Origin: Oscillospiraceae bacterium
GTDB taxonomy: Bacteria > Bacillota > Clostridia > Oscillospirales > Ruminococcaceae
DNA length: 11,136 nt
Direction: 5' to 3'
Assembly (NCBI GenBank): GCA_900762805.1
Contig: CAAFHY010000165.1
Coordinates: 1 to 11,136 of the forward strand
Numbering within the stretch: the stretch's first letter is position 1; each line of letters begins with the position of its first letter. Shown piece by piece: positions 1 to 5,789 of this stretch. The translations under genes and the position numbers were made by a program. The notes beneath the pieces were generated by a model, which had not been told where the DNA came from, did not search any database, and was given only the letters and a program-made list of their open reading frames with translations.

Positions 1-734
1 ATAAACAGCGCCATATAAATGGGTGCCGTCGCCATACCGCCGTGTACGCCGAAGAACCAAAGGATAACACTAACAAGATAAAACATGACTTCACCGAACA
101 CATTGCAGCCGATGGCCATCAATGGAGCGCGCACCAGCGTAAAGAGAGCTGACTGAAGGTCACCCCATGGAGTGAGGGCAAAGATAAATCGAATAAGCAC
201 CATGACGGCGGCTATGATAAATCCGGGAACAAGAGCCATAAACGAATTAGCTACGCCCTGTGGTACACCGGCTGGCATCTTAATAGTCCAGTTGCGGTTA
301 TATATAAAATGCATGGAGCTGGCTGTGAGGTAGGCAACAATCATAGCGCCAAAGGTACCAACGGTTCCTATATAGGTTGCAAACTGTTCGGTTGGTGTGA
401 CGATTAGTAGCGAGAAGATCGACATGAGGCCGCTAATGATGGCGTTTTTCTTCATGCCCTTTCTAGTCATGTACTGATAGCCAACAGCGAAGGCCAGATA
501 AAGCGAGAAATAGCCGAAGGTACAGTCGTAGGGCAGGCTTAGAACACTCTTGAGGCCGATTTTGGCAATAAAATCCTGATAGGCCTCGAAGGGAAGGCCG
601 TTAATCAACGAGCCGATGGCACCAATGATGGTAAACGGCAAAATCATCTGAAACGCACCCTGCAGAATCATCAAGGGCTTGCAATTGAGCATGGCATCAG
701 ATATCTTTGTCAGCCATTCCTGAAATTTTTTCAT
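1..734 (-). CDS. PTS lactose/cellobiose-family EIIC permease, 3' end outside window
   Basis: This is the membrane component of a sugar phosphotransferase system; it binds and translocates a sugar, probably a beta-glucoside or other disaccharide, that EIIB phosphorylates. I translated it by hand from the ATG at 734 down to base 3: 244 residues with no stop, so the gene leaves the window on the left; family members are usually about 410-450 residues. It begins MKKFQEWLTKISDAM, then long hydrophobic helices follow (residues about 24-45, 70-90, 98-115, 125-140, 175-195, 215-240). The stretch SLPYDCTFGYFSLYLAFAVG and the later FFGVHGGMATAPIYMALF match the lactose/cellobiose EIIC pattern, where the GVHG region lies near the sugar site. 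The start has GAGAGG seven to eight bases upstream and lies 15 bases after the EIIB stop, so it belongs to the same operon. Its base composition is clearly lower in GC (about 48% over 1-720) than its neighbours. The sugar cannot be told from the sequence. Confidence 0.93.
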   Translation of the reverse strand, partial: MKKFQEWLTKISDAMLNCKPLMILQGAFQMILPFTIIGAIGSLINGLPFEAYQDFIAKIGLKSVLSLPYDCTFGYFSLYLAFAVGYQYMTRKGMKKNAIISGLMSIFSLLIVTPTEQFATYIGTVGTFGAMIVAYLTASSMHFIYNRNWTIKMPAGVPQGVANSFMALVPGFIIAAVMVLIRFIFALTPWGDLQSALFTLVRAPLMAIGCNVFGEVMFYLVSVILWFFGVHGGMATAPIYMALF

Positions 735-749
735 GATAGTTTTCCTCTC

Positions 750-1061
750 TCATTTCTCATTTTTTTGACAGAGCTGCTCGGCAAAGGCCAGCACGGCGGC
801 TCCGTTGCATTTGCCGTAATCCGACCGGTCGATAACGGCGACGGGGATGCGGTCATTATCGACGCTGTCCCGCACCTCGGCGATGCGGTTGGACACCTGC
901 GGTCCCAGCAGGACGACGTCATAACCCTCCTCGTATTCCACCGATTCGATATCGACTGCCCAGATGTGGTAGTCCTTCCCCTGCGCCTTGGCCGCCGCCA
1001 GCATTTTGGTAACAAGCAGGCTGGTGGACATCCCCAGCGCACAGGCGAGCATGATATTCAT
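750..1061 (-). CDS. PTS lactose/cellobiose-family EIIB component
   Basis: This small cytoplasmic protein (103 residues) accepts phosphate from EIIA on a cysteine and passes it to the sugar bound by EIIC. The N-terminus MNIMLACALGMSTSLLVTKM is the phosphate-binding loop of this family, with the phospho-cysteine at Cys7. The motif VVLLGPQV at about 49-56 and the C-terminal IDRSDYGKCNGAAVLAFA are also typical. Length fits the family (about 100-105). Its ATG overlaps the EIIA stop as ATGA, and AAAGGAG lies about nine bases upstream, so translation is probably coupled to EIIA. It resembles CelA/ChbB-type proteins; I give no gene symbol because the substrate is unknown. Confidence 0.95.
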   Translation of the reverse strand: MNIMLACALGMSTSLLVTKMLAAAKAQGKDYHIWAVDIESVEYEEGYDVVLLGPQVSNRIAEVRDSVDNDRIPVAVIDRSDYGKCNGAAVLAFAEQLCQKNEK

Positions 1062-1414
1062 TGTGAAAGGCTCCTTTCATTCAGCTTTTCTTCGATTCTT
1101 TGAAGCCGGGCGTTGAGCTGTATGGCCTGTCTGGCCTGATCAATAGCCATCATTGCCATGCACAGGTGATCCTGCGCATGCACCATAATGATGCGGACCG
1201 CCTGTCCCTTCCCTGCGGCTTCGGCTTGGATCAGCGACGTCTGGATCTGATGCGCTGCCGCCAATTCTCTTTTGGCCTGCGAGAGCTTGCTCTCGGCAAG
1301 GTCGAATTTATATTCACCGGCGGCGGCTATCGCATCGTACGCTGCGATCTTGGCGTCGCCCGCATGAACAATCAGTTCAAGGCTCTGTTCGTAGGTCAGT
1401 TCGTTTTCTTCCAT
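1058..1414 (-). CDS. PTS lactose/cellobiose-family EIIA component
   Basis: This cytoplasmic phosphocarrier takes phosphate from HPr-P and gives it to EIIB. It is an all-helical protein forming a trimer in the known family (LacF/ChbA). The signature VHAQDHLC contains the phosphorylated histidine, His79 in this numbering, and the metal-binding Asp82; LacF has its active histidine at 78. I chose the ATG at 1414 (118 residues) because GGAGG at 1420-1424 sits five bases upstream. The in-frame ATG at 1426 overlaps that ribosome site and has none of its own. The reading frame follows the regulator gene directly and its stop overlaps the EIIB start by four bases, so regulator, EIIA, EIIB and EIIC look co-transcribed. 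Residues 30-75 are rich in Ala, Lys and Glu, as expected for the long helical hairpin. Confidence 0.94.
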   Translation of the reverse strand: MEENELTYEQSLELIVHAGDAKIAAYDAIAAAGEYKFDLAESKLSQAKRELAAAHQIQTSLIQAEAAGKGQAVRIIMVHAQDHLCMAMMAIDQARQAIQLNARLQRIEEKLNERSLSQ

Positions 1415-1419
1415 GATAT

Positions 1420-1424
1420 CCTCC
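1420..1424 (-). promoter_or_regulatory. Ribosome binding site deciding the EIIA start
   Basis: GGAGG on the minus strand, five bases before the ATG at 1414. It overlaps the alternative ATG at 1426, which therefore is unlikely to be the real start. Confidence 0.8.
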
Positions 1425-1426
1425 AT

Positions 1427-3124
1427 TTATTGCAGCAGGTCGAGAAGCTTTTCATAGCTGCGCGCCCTGAACAGCTCCTCCTGCTTTCCGGGGTCGGTGA
1501 TAAGAGAGACAATGCGATCCATAACAGCGCGGTGCTCTCTGGCAAAGCCCTTTTCGAGCGCCAGCAGCAGAACGAGCCGCACGCGGCTGCCGCCCCAGTC
1601 GATGGGATCGTCGAGCAGTGCTGTGCAGATGAGCGTCTGCTCGTTGACGGCGCGGGCGGGGTGCGGCAGCGCAACGCCGTCGGCCAGACAGGTCGAGCTG
1701 AGGGCCTCGCGTTCGAACACCAGCTCGCGGAAGCCGGCCGGCATCGGCTGCAGGCTTTCAAGCTGTGCGATCATGCGCTCGATGCAGGCCTCGCGCGACG
1801 GCACCGAGAGGTGCCCCAGAAACAGTTCGCGGCGGAAGTAGCGCTCCGGCTCACTGTCCGGCGCCATGATATCGGCAATGCGGCGTTCGGTTTCCTCATC
1901 GAGAAACAACTTGATTTGCTGAACCGGAATGGGGAAGTTCTCCTCAAGAGGGATGGTTGTGAGCAAATAATCGTAGTCGGCCCAGCGAATGCGGTCGAGG
2001 TCGAGCCTCCCGCAGGTGGCAATCGTCTCAATCTGGTTGGCAAACCGGCGCAGCAGCATCAGCCGCAGCAGCTCAGCGCTGCCCGCCCCGGTGGAGCAGA
2101 CCAGCAAAACGTGCTTTTTTTGCCCGCAGCGGGCCTTTTCCATCGCCACCTTCAGGTGCAGTGCAAGATAGGATATCTCATGCTCGCTCATCGAGCAGTT
2201 GTAGCGTCTGTTGATGACGGCGGCTGCGCTGAGGGCGAGATCGTAGGCGTCGGGAAGGTTGAGACGTATTTCGTCGAGCATGGGGTTTTTGAGCACGCTG
2301 CCGTGCCGGATACGGTTGAGCAGCGGTGCCAGATGATTGTTAAGCATGGTGCGCAGCTCAGCATCTCCCGAAAAATCGAGCAGGAAGTCGGTACGCAGCC
2401 GTTCGAAAATGGCATCTGTCAGCGATACCAGTTCGCCGGTTCTCAGTTCGCTGTCGGCATGGGTGATGCGCTTGCTTGACAGATGCTGTACGACATAGAA
2501 TACCTCGTCGGGTACGTAGGGAGTGTGCAGTGCCTTCTCTAGCCGGTGCACGATGTCGGCGGCCAGCGGCAACTCCTTTTCGTGACGCAGACGTTCGCGT
2601 GTCAGGGCGTCAAGCTCAATGGCGCTGTCGTTGCGGATGCGGTAAAAGGCGGCCAGCAGATGCATGGTGAGATTTTGCAGCGTGAGGTCAGACAACTCGT
2701 AGCCGAAAGCACGGCAGGAGGACAAAACCGTCTCGCGGATGGTGCGGATTGCCGTGTCAATGGCGCTTTGCCCCAGCAGACTGCCGGGGGCACCGTGCAG
2801 CGCACCCTCCAACAGTGCGGCCATGCAGCAGCGACGATCCTTTTCGCTGCCGGCAATCGCCAGCCCGCGATAGGGGCGGCTTTCGATAGTCAGCGCATAT
2901 CCGCCCAGCTGCTCGCGGACACGGGCGAGATCCCGTGTCAGCTGCGGGCGGGAAATGTGCAGTTCATCGGCCAGCGTTTCGGCCTTGAGCCAGTCGGAGG
3001 CGGCCAGTAGGCGCAGTGTCAGCTGCGTTACTCGTTGCTGCGGGGTTTGCGCCGGGACAAAAGCATCGGCCTGCGGGCAGGTTGGGATCAGCTCCTCCTG
3101 ATGTTCGGGTGTGCGGCGTTCCAT
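1427..3124 (-). CDS. BglG/MtlR-type transcriptional regulator with PRD, EIIB-like and EIIA-like domains
   Basis: This 565-residue regulator is of the PTS-controlled activator class (MtlR/LicR/ManR type). In order: an N-terminal DNA-binding helix-turn-helix at about 44-69 (AETLADELHISRPQLTRDLA), PRD1 about 120-220, PRD2 about 235-330, an EIIB-like domain about 336-420 (HVLLVCSTGAGSAELL), and an EIIA domain of the mannitol/fructose type about 430-565. All expected phosphorylation sites are visible: His155 and His214 in PRD1, His264 and His323 in PRD2, Cys343 in EIIB, His488 (ALPHPA) in EIIA. In the family, HPr-P and the cognate EIIs phosphorylate these to switch activity. I prefer the ATG at 3124, which has AGGAGG seven bases upstream; the TTG at 3142 lies upstream of that site. 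The stop abuts the EIIA reading frame. As first gene of the PTS operon it probably activates the operon, itself included. An N-terminal HTH rather than a BglG-type RNA-binding (CAT) domain argues against RNA antitermination. Confidence 0.93.
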   Translation of the reverse strand: MERRTPEHQEELIPTCPQADAFVPAQTPQQRVTQLTLRLLAASDWLKAETLADELHISRPQLTRDLARVREQLGGYALTIESRPYRGLAIAGSEKDRRCCMAALLEGALHGAPGSLLGQSAIDTAIRTIRETVLSSCRAFGYELSDLTLQNLTMHLLAAFYRIRNDSAIELDALTRERLRHEKELPLAADIVHRLEKALHTPYVPDEVFYVVQHLSSKRITHADSELRTGELVSLTDAIFERLRTDFLLDFSGDAELRTMLNNHLAPLLNRIRHGSVLKNPMLDEIRLNLPDAYDLALSAAAVINRRYNCSMSEHEISYLALHLKVAMEKARCGQKKHVLLVCSTGAGSAELLRLMLLRRFANQIETIATCGRLDLDRIRWADYDYLLTTIPLEENFPIPVQQIKLFLDEETERRIADIMAPDSEPERYFRRELFLGHLSVPSREACIERMIAQLESLQPMPAGFRELVFEREALSSTCLADGVALPHPARAVNEQTLICTALLDDPIDWGGSRVRLVLLLALEKGFAREHRAVMDRIVSLITDPGKQEELFRARSYEKLLDLLQ

Positions 3125-3131
3125 CGCCATA

Positions 3132-3137
3132 CCTCCT
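3132..3137 (-). promoter_or_regulatory. Ribosome binding site deciding the regulator start
   Basis: AGGAGG on the minus strand, seven bases from the ATG at 3124 but only one base from the ATG at 3130 and downstream of the TTG at 3142. It selects 3124. Confidence 0.8.
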
Positions 3138-3168
3138 TGCAAAAAGTGCGCTTCTTTTTGACATTTTA

Positions 3169-3197
3169 ATTATATCGCCGGTTTTTATGAAAATAAA
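3169..3197 (-). promoter_or_regulatory. Predicted promoter of the PTS operon
   Basis: On the minus strand, a perfect -10 TATAAT lies at 3169-3174. Seventeen bases upstream, TTTATT at 3192-3197 is a poor -35 (three of six). A strong -10 with a weak -35 is what one expects of a promoter that needs an activator, in line with the MtlR-like regulator it would transcribe. It leaves a leader of roughly 35-40 bases before the regulator ATG. Confidence 0.6.
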
Positions 3198-3198
3198 G

Positions 3199-3236
3199 CT
3201 CATCTTTTGTGCAATTTCCCCATGTCAGATGATGAG
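3199..3236. repeat. Inverted repeat just upstream of the PTS promoter, possible activator site
   Basis: CTCATC at 3199-3204 and GATGAG at 3231-3236 form a six-base inverted repeat with centres 32 bases apart, about three helical turns. It lies directly upstream of the -35, where an activator dimer would bind. The arms are short, so chance is quite possible; the operator role is inference. Confidence 0.3.
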
Positions 3237-3253
3237 GAGTTTCTGTAGGTATG

Positions 3254-3295
3254 AAAAAGGAGCCCTTTGCGGCCCCAAAGACCGCAAAAAGCCCC
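3254..3295 (-). terminator. Rho-independent terminator of the MATE gene
   Basis: On the minus strand, 15 bases after the MATE stop, a stem of about eleven pairs plus a GC-rich base (arms GGCTTTTTGCGG-type and CCGCAAAGGGCTCC, with two or three G-U pairs) closes a nine-base loop and is followed by TTTTT (3254-3258). It separates MATE transcription from the PTS operon promoter just downstream. Confidence 0.8.
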
Positions 3296-3309
3296 GTGCG
3301 GCGCATGGG

Positions 3310-4668
3310 TCACAGCTCCGCGCTGTCCCCGCAGCGGCGCAGCAGCCGCTGCCGCCCGGCCTGCCGCCTTGCCCGCGCCGCCTCGGCAAGCAGAATGCTG
3401 CCCGCCAGCAGCGCCATAAAGACATATACGCTGTGAATGGCTGCCCACATACCCGCCGTGCCGAACCGGGCGGGCAGCACCGTTGTGAGCAGCACCATGA
3501 GCGCCGGTTCGGTGTAGGTCAGCAGGCTGGCAAACAGTCTGCTGTCAACGGCGCTGAGGTAGGAAATGGCCGTGCGCGAGAGGCAGACGCAGCTGAACGA
3601 GGCCAGATAACCCGCCAAATGGCCGACGGCTTTGCGCGTGACGGCTTCTGACAGTCCGAAGGCACGTGCGATGGGATATTTGAAACCCAGTCCGACAGCG
3701 GCGCCCAATGCCAGCAGCAGCGTCGCCGAGAGGAACATCCAGCGCCCGACGTAGTTGGCGGCCTTGCGGTCGCTCTCACCGTAATAACGGCTGATAAGAG
3801 GTTGGCTGGCGTCCATGATGGTACGGTGCAGCGTGTTGGTGATGCCGGCAATGTAGATGGCTGTGGTGTAGGCCGCCAGCTCCTCCGAGCCTCCGGCGCG
3901 CATAAAGCCGCGGCTGATGAAGGTTGATACCAGTCCCTGTGCAAAGTAAAGGCCAAAGGGTGCGATGCCGGTGATCAGAATACCACCGACAGCGCCGCGC
4001 CGGCCGTCGGTTTCGCGGCGGCTCCACTCACCGCGCCGTTTTTTATACAGAAACAGGGCGCAAGCCAGCGCAATGACGGCCTGTCCGGCGATATAGGCAA
4101 TGGCGCAGCCCGTCATACCGAGCGGGAGCAGCACCATCAGCACATAGTCAAGTACAAAATTGACGGCGTAGCCCAGCCCCATGGCGATGCTGGCCAGTCG
4201 GTTGCCGCCCATGTTGCGCACCAGCGGCAGAGCGCCGTAGCCGAACACCTGCAGCACGGTGCCGCAGACCACCGGCAGCATGTATTCCATTGCCAACTCC
4301 AGGGCGCGCCCCTCGCCGCCCAGCAGTATGAGGATGGGCCGCATGAACAGCAGCAGCGCTGCCGTCAGCAAAGCGCTCAGCCCCAGCATCAGCCGGCAGG
4401 TTTTGACAAAATAATCGCGTGCCTCGCCGCAGCGCCCTTCGCCGGCTGCTACCGAAAAGCGGATGGCCCCGCCCAGTCCGACGCCCATGGCAAGGCCGGT
4501 CAGAAAGGTGACGATATTCCAGGCGACGGTGATGGCCGACATACCATCGTCGCCCACGGCGTTGCCGATGAACAGACCGTCGGTAAAATAGTACAGCGAC
4601 ATCCCCAGTCCGCCAAGCAGCGCCGGCCCCAGCGCCGCGAGATATTCTTTTTGCAGTTTACTCTTCAT
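3310..4668 (-). CDS. MATE family efflux transporter
   Basis: This 452-residue integral membrane protein exports cationic drugs or metabolites in exchange for Na+ or H+. Two halves of about six helices each are visible. The N-terminal part GGLGMSLYYFTDGLFIGNAVG with a following MSAITVAWN matches MATE helix 1 and the loop after it. The second half repeats the pattern around residues 235-290 (GIAPFGLYFAQGLVSTFISR). The central loop, residues about 208-228, is very basic (KKRRGEWSRRETDGRR), as expected for the cytoplasmic linker between the halves, and the C-terminal tail is Arg-rich. Length is typical (about 440-460). The ATG at 4668 has GGAGG five bases upstream. It has its own promoter and terminator and is divergent from the HAD gene, so it seems a single-gene unit. 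The closest described relatives by pattern are the MepA-like group; the substrate is unknown. Confidence 0.93.
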   Translation of the reverse strand: MKSKLQKEYLAALGPALLGGLGMSLYYFTDGLFIGNAVGDDGMSAITVAWNIVTFLTGLAMGVGLGGAIRFSVAAGEGRCGEARDYFVKTCRLMLGLSALLTAALLLFMRPILILLGGEGRALELAMEYMLPVVCGTVLQVFGYGALPLVRNMGGNRLASIAMGLGYAVNFVLDYVLMVLLPLGMTGCAIAYIAGQAVIALACALFLYKKRRGEWSRRETDGRRGAVGGILITGIAPFGLYFAQGLVSTFISRGFMRAGGSEELAAYTTAIYIAGITNTLHRTIMDASQPLISRYYGESDRKAANYVGRWMFLSATLLLALGAAVGLGFKYPIARAFGLSEAVTRKAVGHLAGYLASFSCVCLSRTAISYLSAVDSRLFASLLTYTEPALMVLLTTVLPARFGTAGMWAAIHSVYVFMALLAGSILLAEAARARRQAGRQRLLRRCGDSAEL

Positions 4669-4693
4669 ACCGTCCTCCGTCAGTTATGCAACT

Positions 4694-4722
4694 ATCATAC
4701 CATACGCGCCCAAATTATTCAA
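4694..4722 (-). promoter_or_regulatory. Predicted promoter of the MATE gene
   Basis: On the minus strand, -35 TTGAAT (4717-4722), 17-base spacer and -10 TATGAT (4694-4699). Four and five of six consensus bases match. It sits about 25 bases before the MATE start codon. Confidence 0.7.
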
Positions 4723-4812
4723 TATATTCATAGCGCTTTTCGGTTAGTGAAGATTGCCGTCTGCTCATACCTGGTATTTCGACAATTTAATTCTTAATAT
4801 TCGCTCCAATGC

Positions 4813-4846
4813 TTGACAAACGGCGGAAAGCTCGGCATACTATAAT
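4813..4846 (+). promoter_or_regulatory. Predicted promoter of the HAD hydrolase gene
   Basis: A perfect -35 TTGACA at 4813-4818 is followed after 17 bases by CATACT (4836-4841), four of six for a -10. A perfect TATAAT overlaps its end at 4841-4846 but is 22 bases from the -35. The start point could therefore be set by either hexamer. The ATG is at 4873 with AAGGAG about six bases upstream. Confidence 0.7.
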
Positions 4847-4872
4847 TAAGTACTGACAGAAAAGGAGAGCAG

Positions 4873-5517
4873 ATGAAGAATTTGGATCTTGTGATATTTG
4901 ACATGGATGGTCTCATGCTTGACACGGAGCGCCGCTATGCCGATGACATCGAGCGGGTCATGCGGCAGCTGGGGGTCACTGTCAATATGGAGACGCTGTG
5001 GGAGTCGATCGGTTCTTCAGAATTCGATGAAGAGAGGTTTTTCGTGCATATCCCTGCCGGCATTGACGCCCACGCCGCCATGCGGCAAGTAGTACCCGAC
5101 GCGGTGGAGGATATGTGCCGGCGCGGGGTGCCCGTCAAAAAGGGGTTGAACGAGCTGATGGCAGCGCTGAAGGCCCGCGGCATTCCCATGGTCGTGGCGA
5201 CTTCAACGCCCATCGAGTACGCCGGCCGGCTGCTGTGCGCCGCCGGCCTTTACGACAAGCTAGATTTTGTGATGACGCGCGCCGAGGTCGCCCGCGGCAA
5301 GCCGGCTCCCGATATCTTTCTGCGCGCCTGCGAGAAAGCCGGTGCTTCGCCCGCCCGTGCGCTGGTGTTGGAGGATTCCAACAATGGTGGTCGTGCCGCC
5401 CTTGCTGCCGGCATCCGCTATATTATCGTGCCTGATATCAATCCGCCGGCCGTCGATGTGGCGCAGGGGGCCTATGCCGTTGCCGAGAGTCTGATGGCGG
5501 TCGTACCGATGGTGTAA
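4873..5517 (+). CDS. HAD-superfamily hydrolase, beta-phosphoglucomutase/phosphatase-like
   Basis: This is a cytoplasmic 214-residue HAD enzyme that acts on a small phosphorylated metabolite through an aspartyl-phosphate. Motif I is FDMDGLMLDTE, with the nucleophile Asp10 and acid/base Asp12. Motif II is the VVATST stretch with Thr110/Ser111. Motif III is Lys143 in RGKPAPDIF, and motif IV is LVLEDSNNG with Glu167/Asp168. A helical cap of class C1 occupies about residues 17-80, the arrangement of beta-phosphoglucomutase, phosphoglycolate phosphatase and sugar phosphatases such as YniC. The loop SNNGGRAALAAGIRYIIVPD is typical. The start is fixed by AAGGAG upstream and by the DMDG motif nine residues in. 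It stands alone, divergent from the MATE gene and convergent with pepT, so context does not name the substrate; beta-phosphoglucomutase activity cannot be asserted. Confidence 0.92.
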   Translation: MKNLDLVIFDMDGLMLDTERRYADDIERVMRQLGVTVNMETLWESIGSSEFDEERFFVHIPAGIDAHAAMRQVVPDAVEDMCRRGVPVKKGLNELMAALKARGIPMVVATSTPIEYAGRLLCAAGLYDKLDFVMTRAEVARGKPAPDIFLRACEKAGASPARALVLEDSNNGGRAALAAGIRYIIVPDINPPAVDVAQGAYAVAESLMAVVPMV

Positions 5518-5604
5518 TATTGGCCGCGGACCGATGCAGACAGCCTCGGCAGTCGCTTTGCGGTCGGTCGGGCAGCGGCAAACGGTGTCGGAAGATACTT
5601 CCTA

Positions 5605-5650
5605 TCCGGCAGGCCGGGCGCAAGCAGTGTTGACAGCTTTTCCTGCCGGA
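5605..5650. repeat. Inverted repeat in the HAD-pepT intergenic region
   Basis: TCCGGCAGG at 5605-5613 and CCTGCCGGA at 5642-5650 are perfect nine-base complements around a 28-base loop; a smaller AAGC/GCTT pairing can form inside. No T-run follows on either strand, so it is not a typical terminator. The rest of 5518-5693 shows no reading frame I would support; a weaker GACCGA/TCGGTC pair lies at 5529-5569. Confidence 0.5.
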
Positions 5651-5693
5651 GACCGGACCGAACCCGCCGTTGCCCGATATCGCCGCACGGCAT

Positions 5694-5734
5694 AAAAAAA
5701 CAGCGCCCCGTATGACGGCTGTCATACGGGGCGC
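5694..5734 (-). terminator. Strong rho-independent terminator of pepT, perhaps bidirectional
   Basis: A perfect 14-base-pair stem (5703-5716 with 5721-5734, arm GCGCCCCGTATGAC) closes a four-base loop. On the minus strand it is followed by TG and then seven Ts (5694-5700), ending the pepT transcript 56 bases after its stop. On the plus strand only a short TTT follows at 5741-5743, so it may also stop HAD transcription, less efficiently. Confidence 0.9.
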
Positions 5735-5789
5735 CGGCTGTTTCACGCGCTGTCAGCGTGGGGGCTGTTGTTTTTCGGCTGCGGCGCCG

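Noticed and set aside
1100..2479. Long plus-strand open frame (459 codons) opposite the regulator and EIIA genes
   Set aside because: It is antisense to genes with complete family motifs, its translation has no recognisable domain, and stop-poor antisense frames are common in GC-rich coding DNA.
3125..3250. RNA antiterminator (RAT) site and terminator in the leader of the PTS operon
   Set aside because: No terminator hairpin with a T-run lies between the predicted promoter and the regulator start, and the regulator has an HTH instead of an RNA-binding domain.
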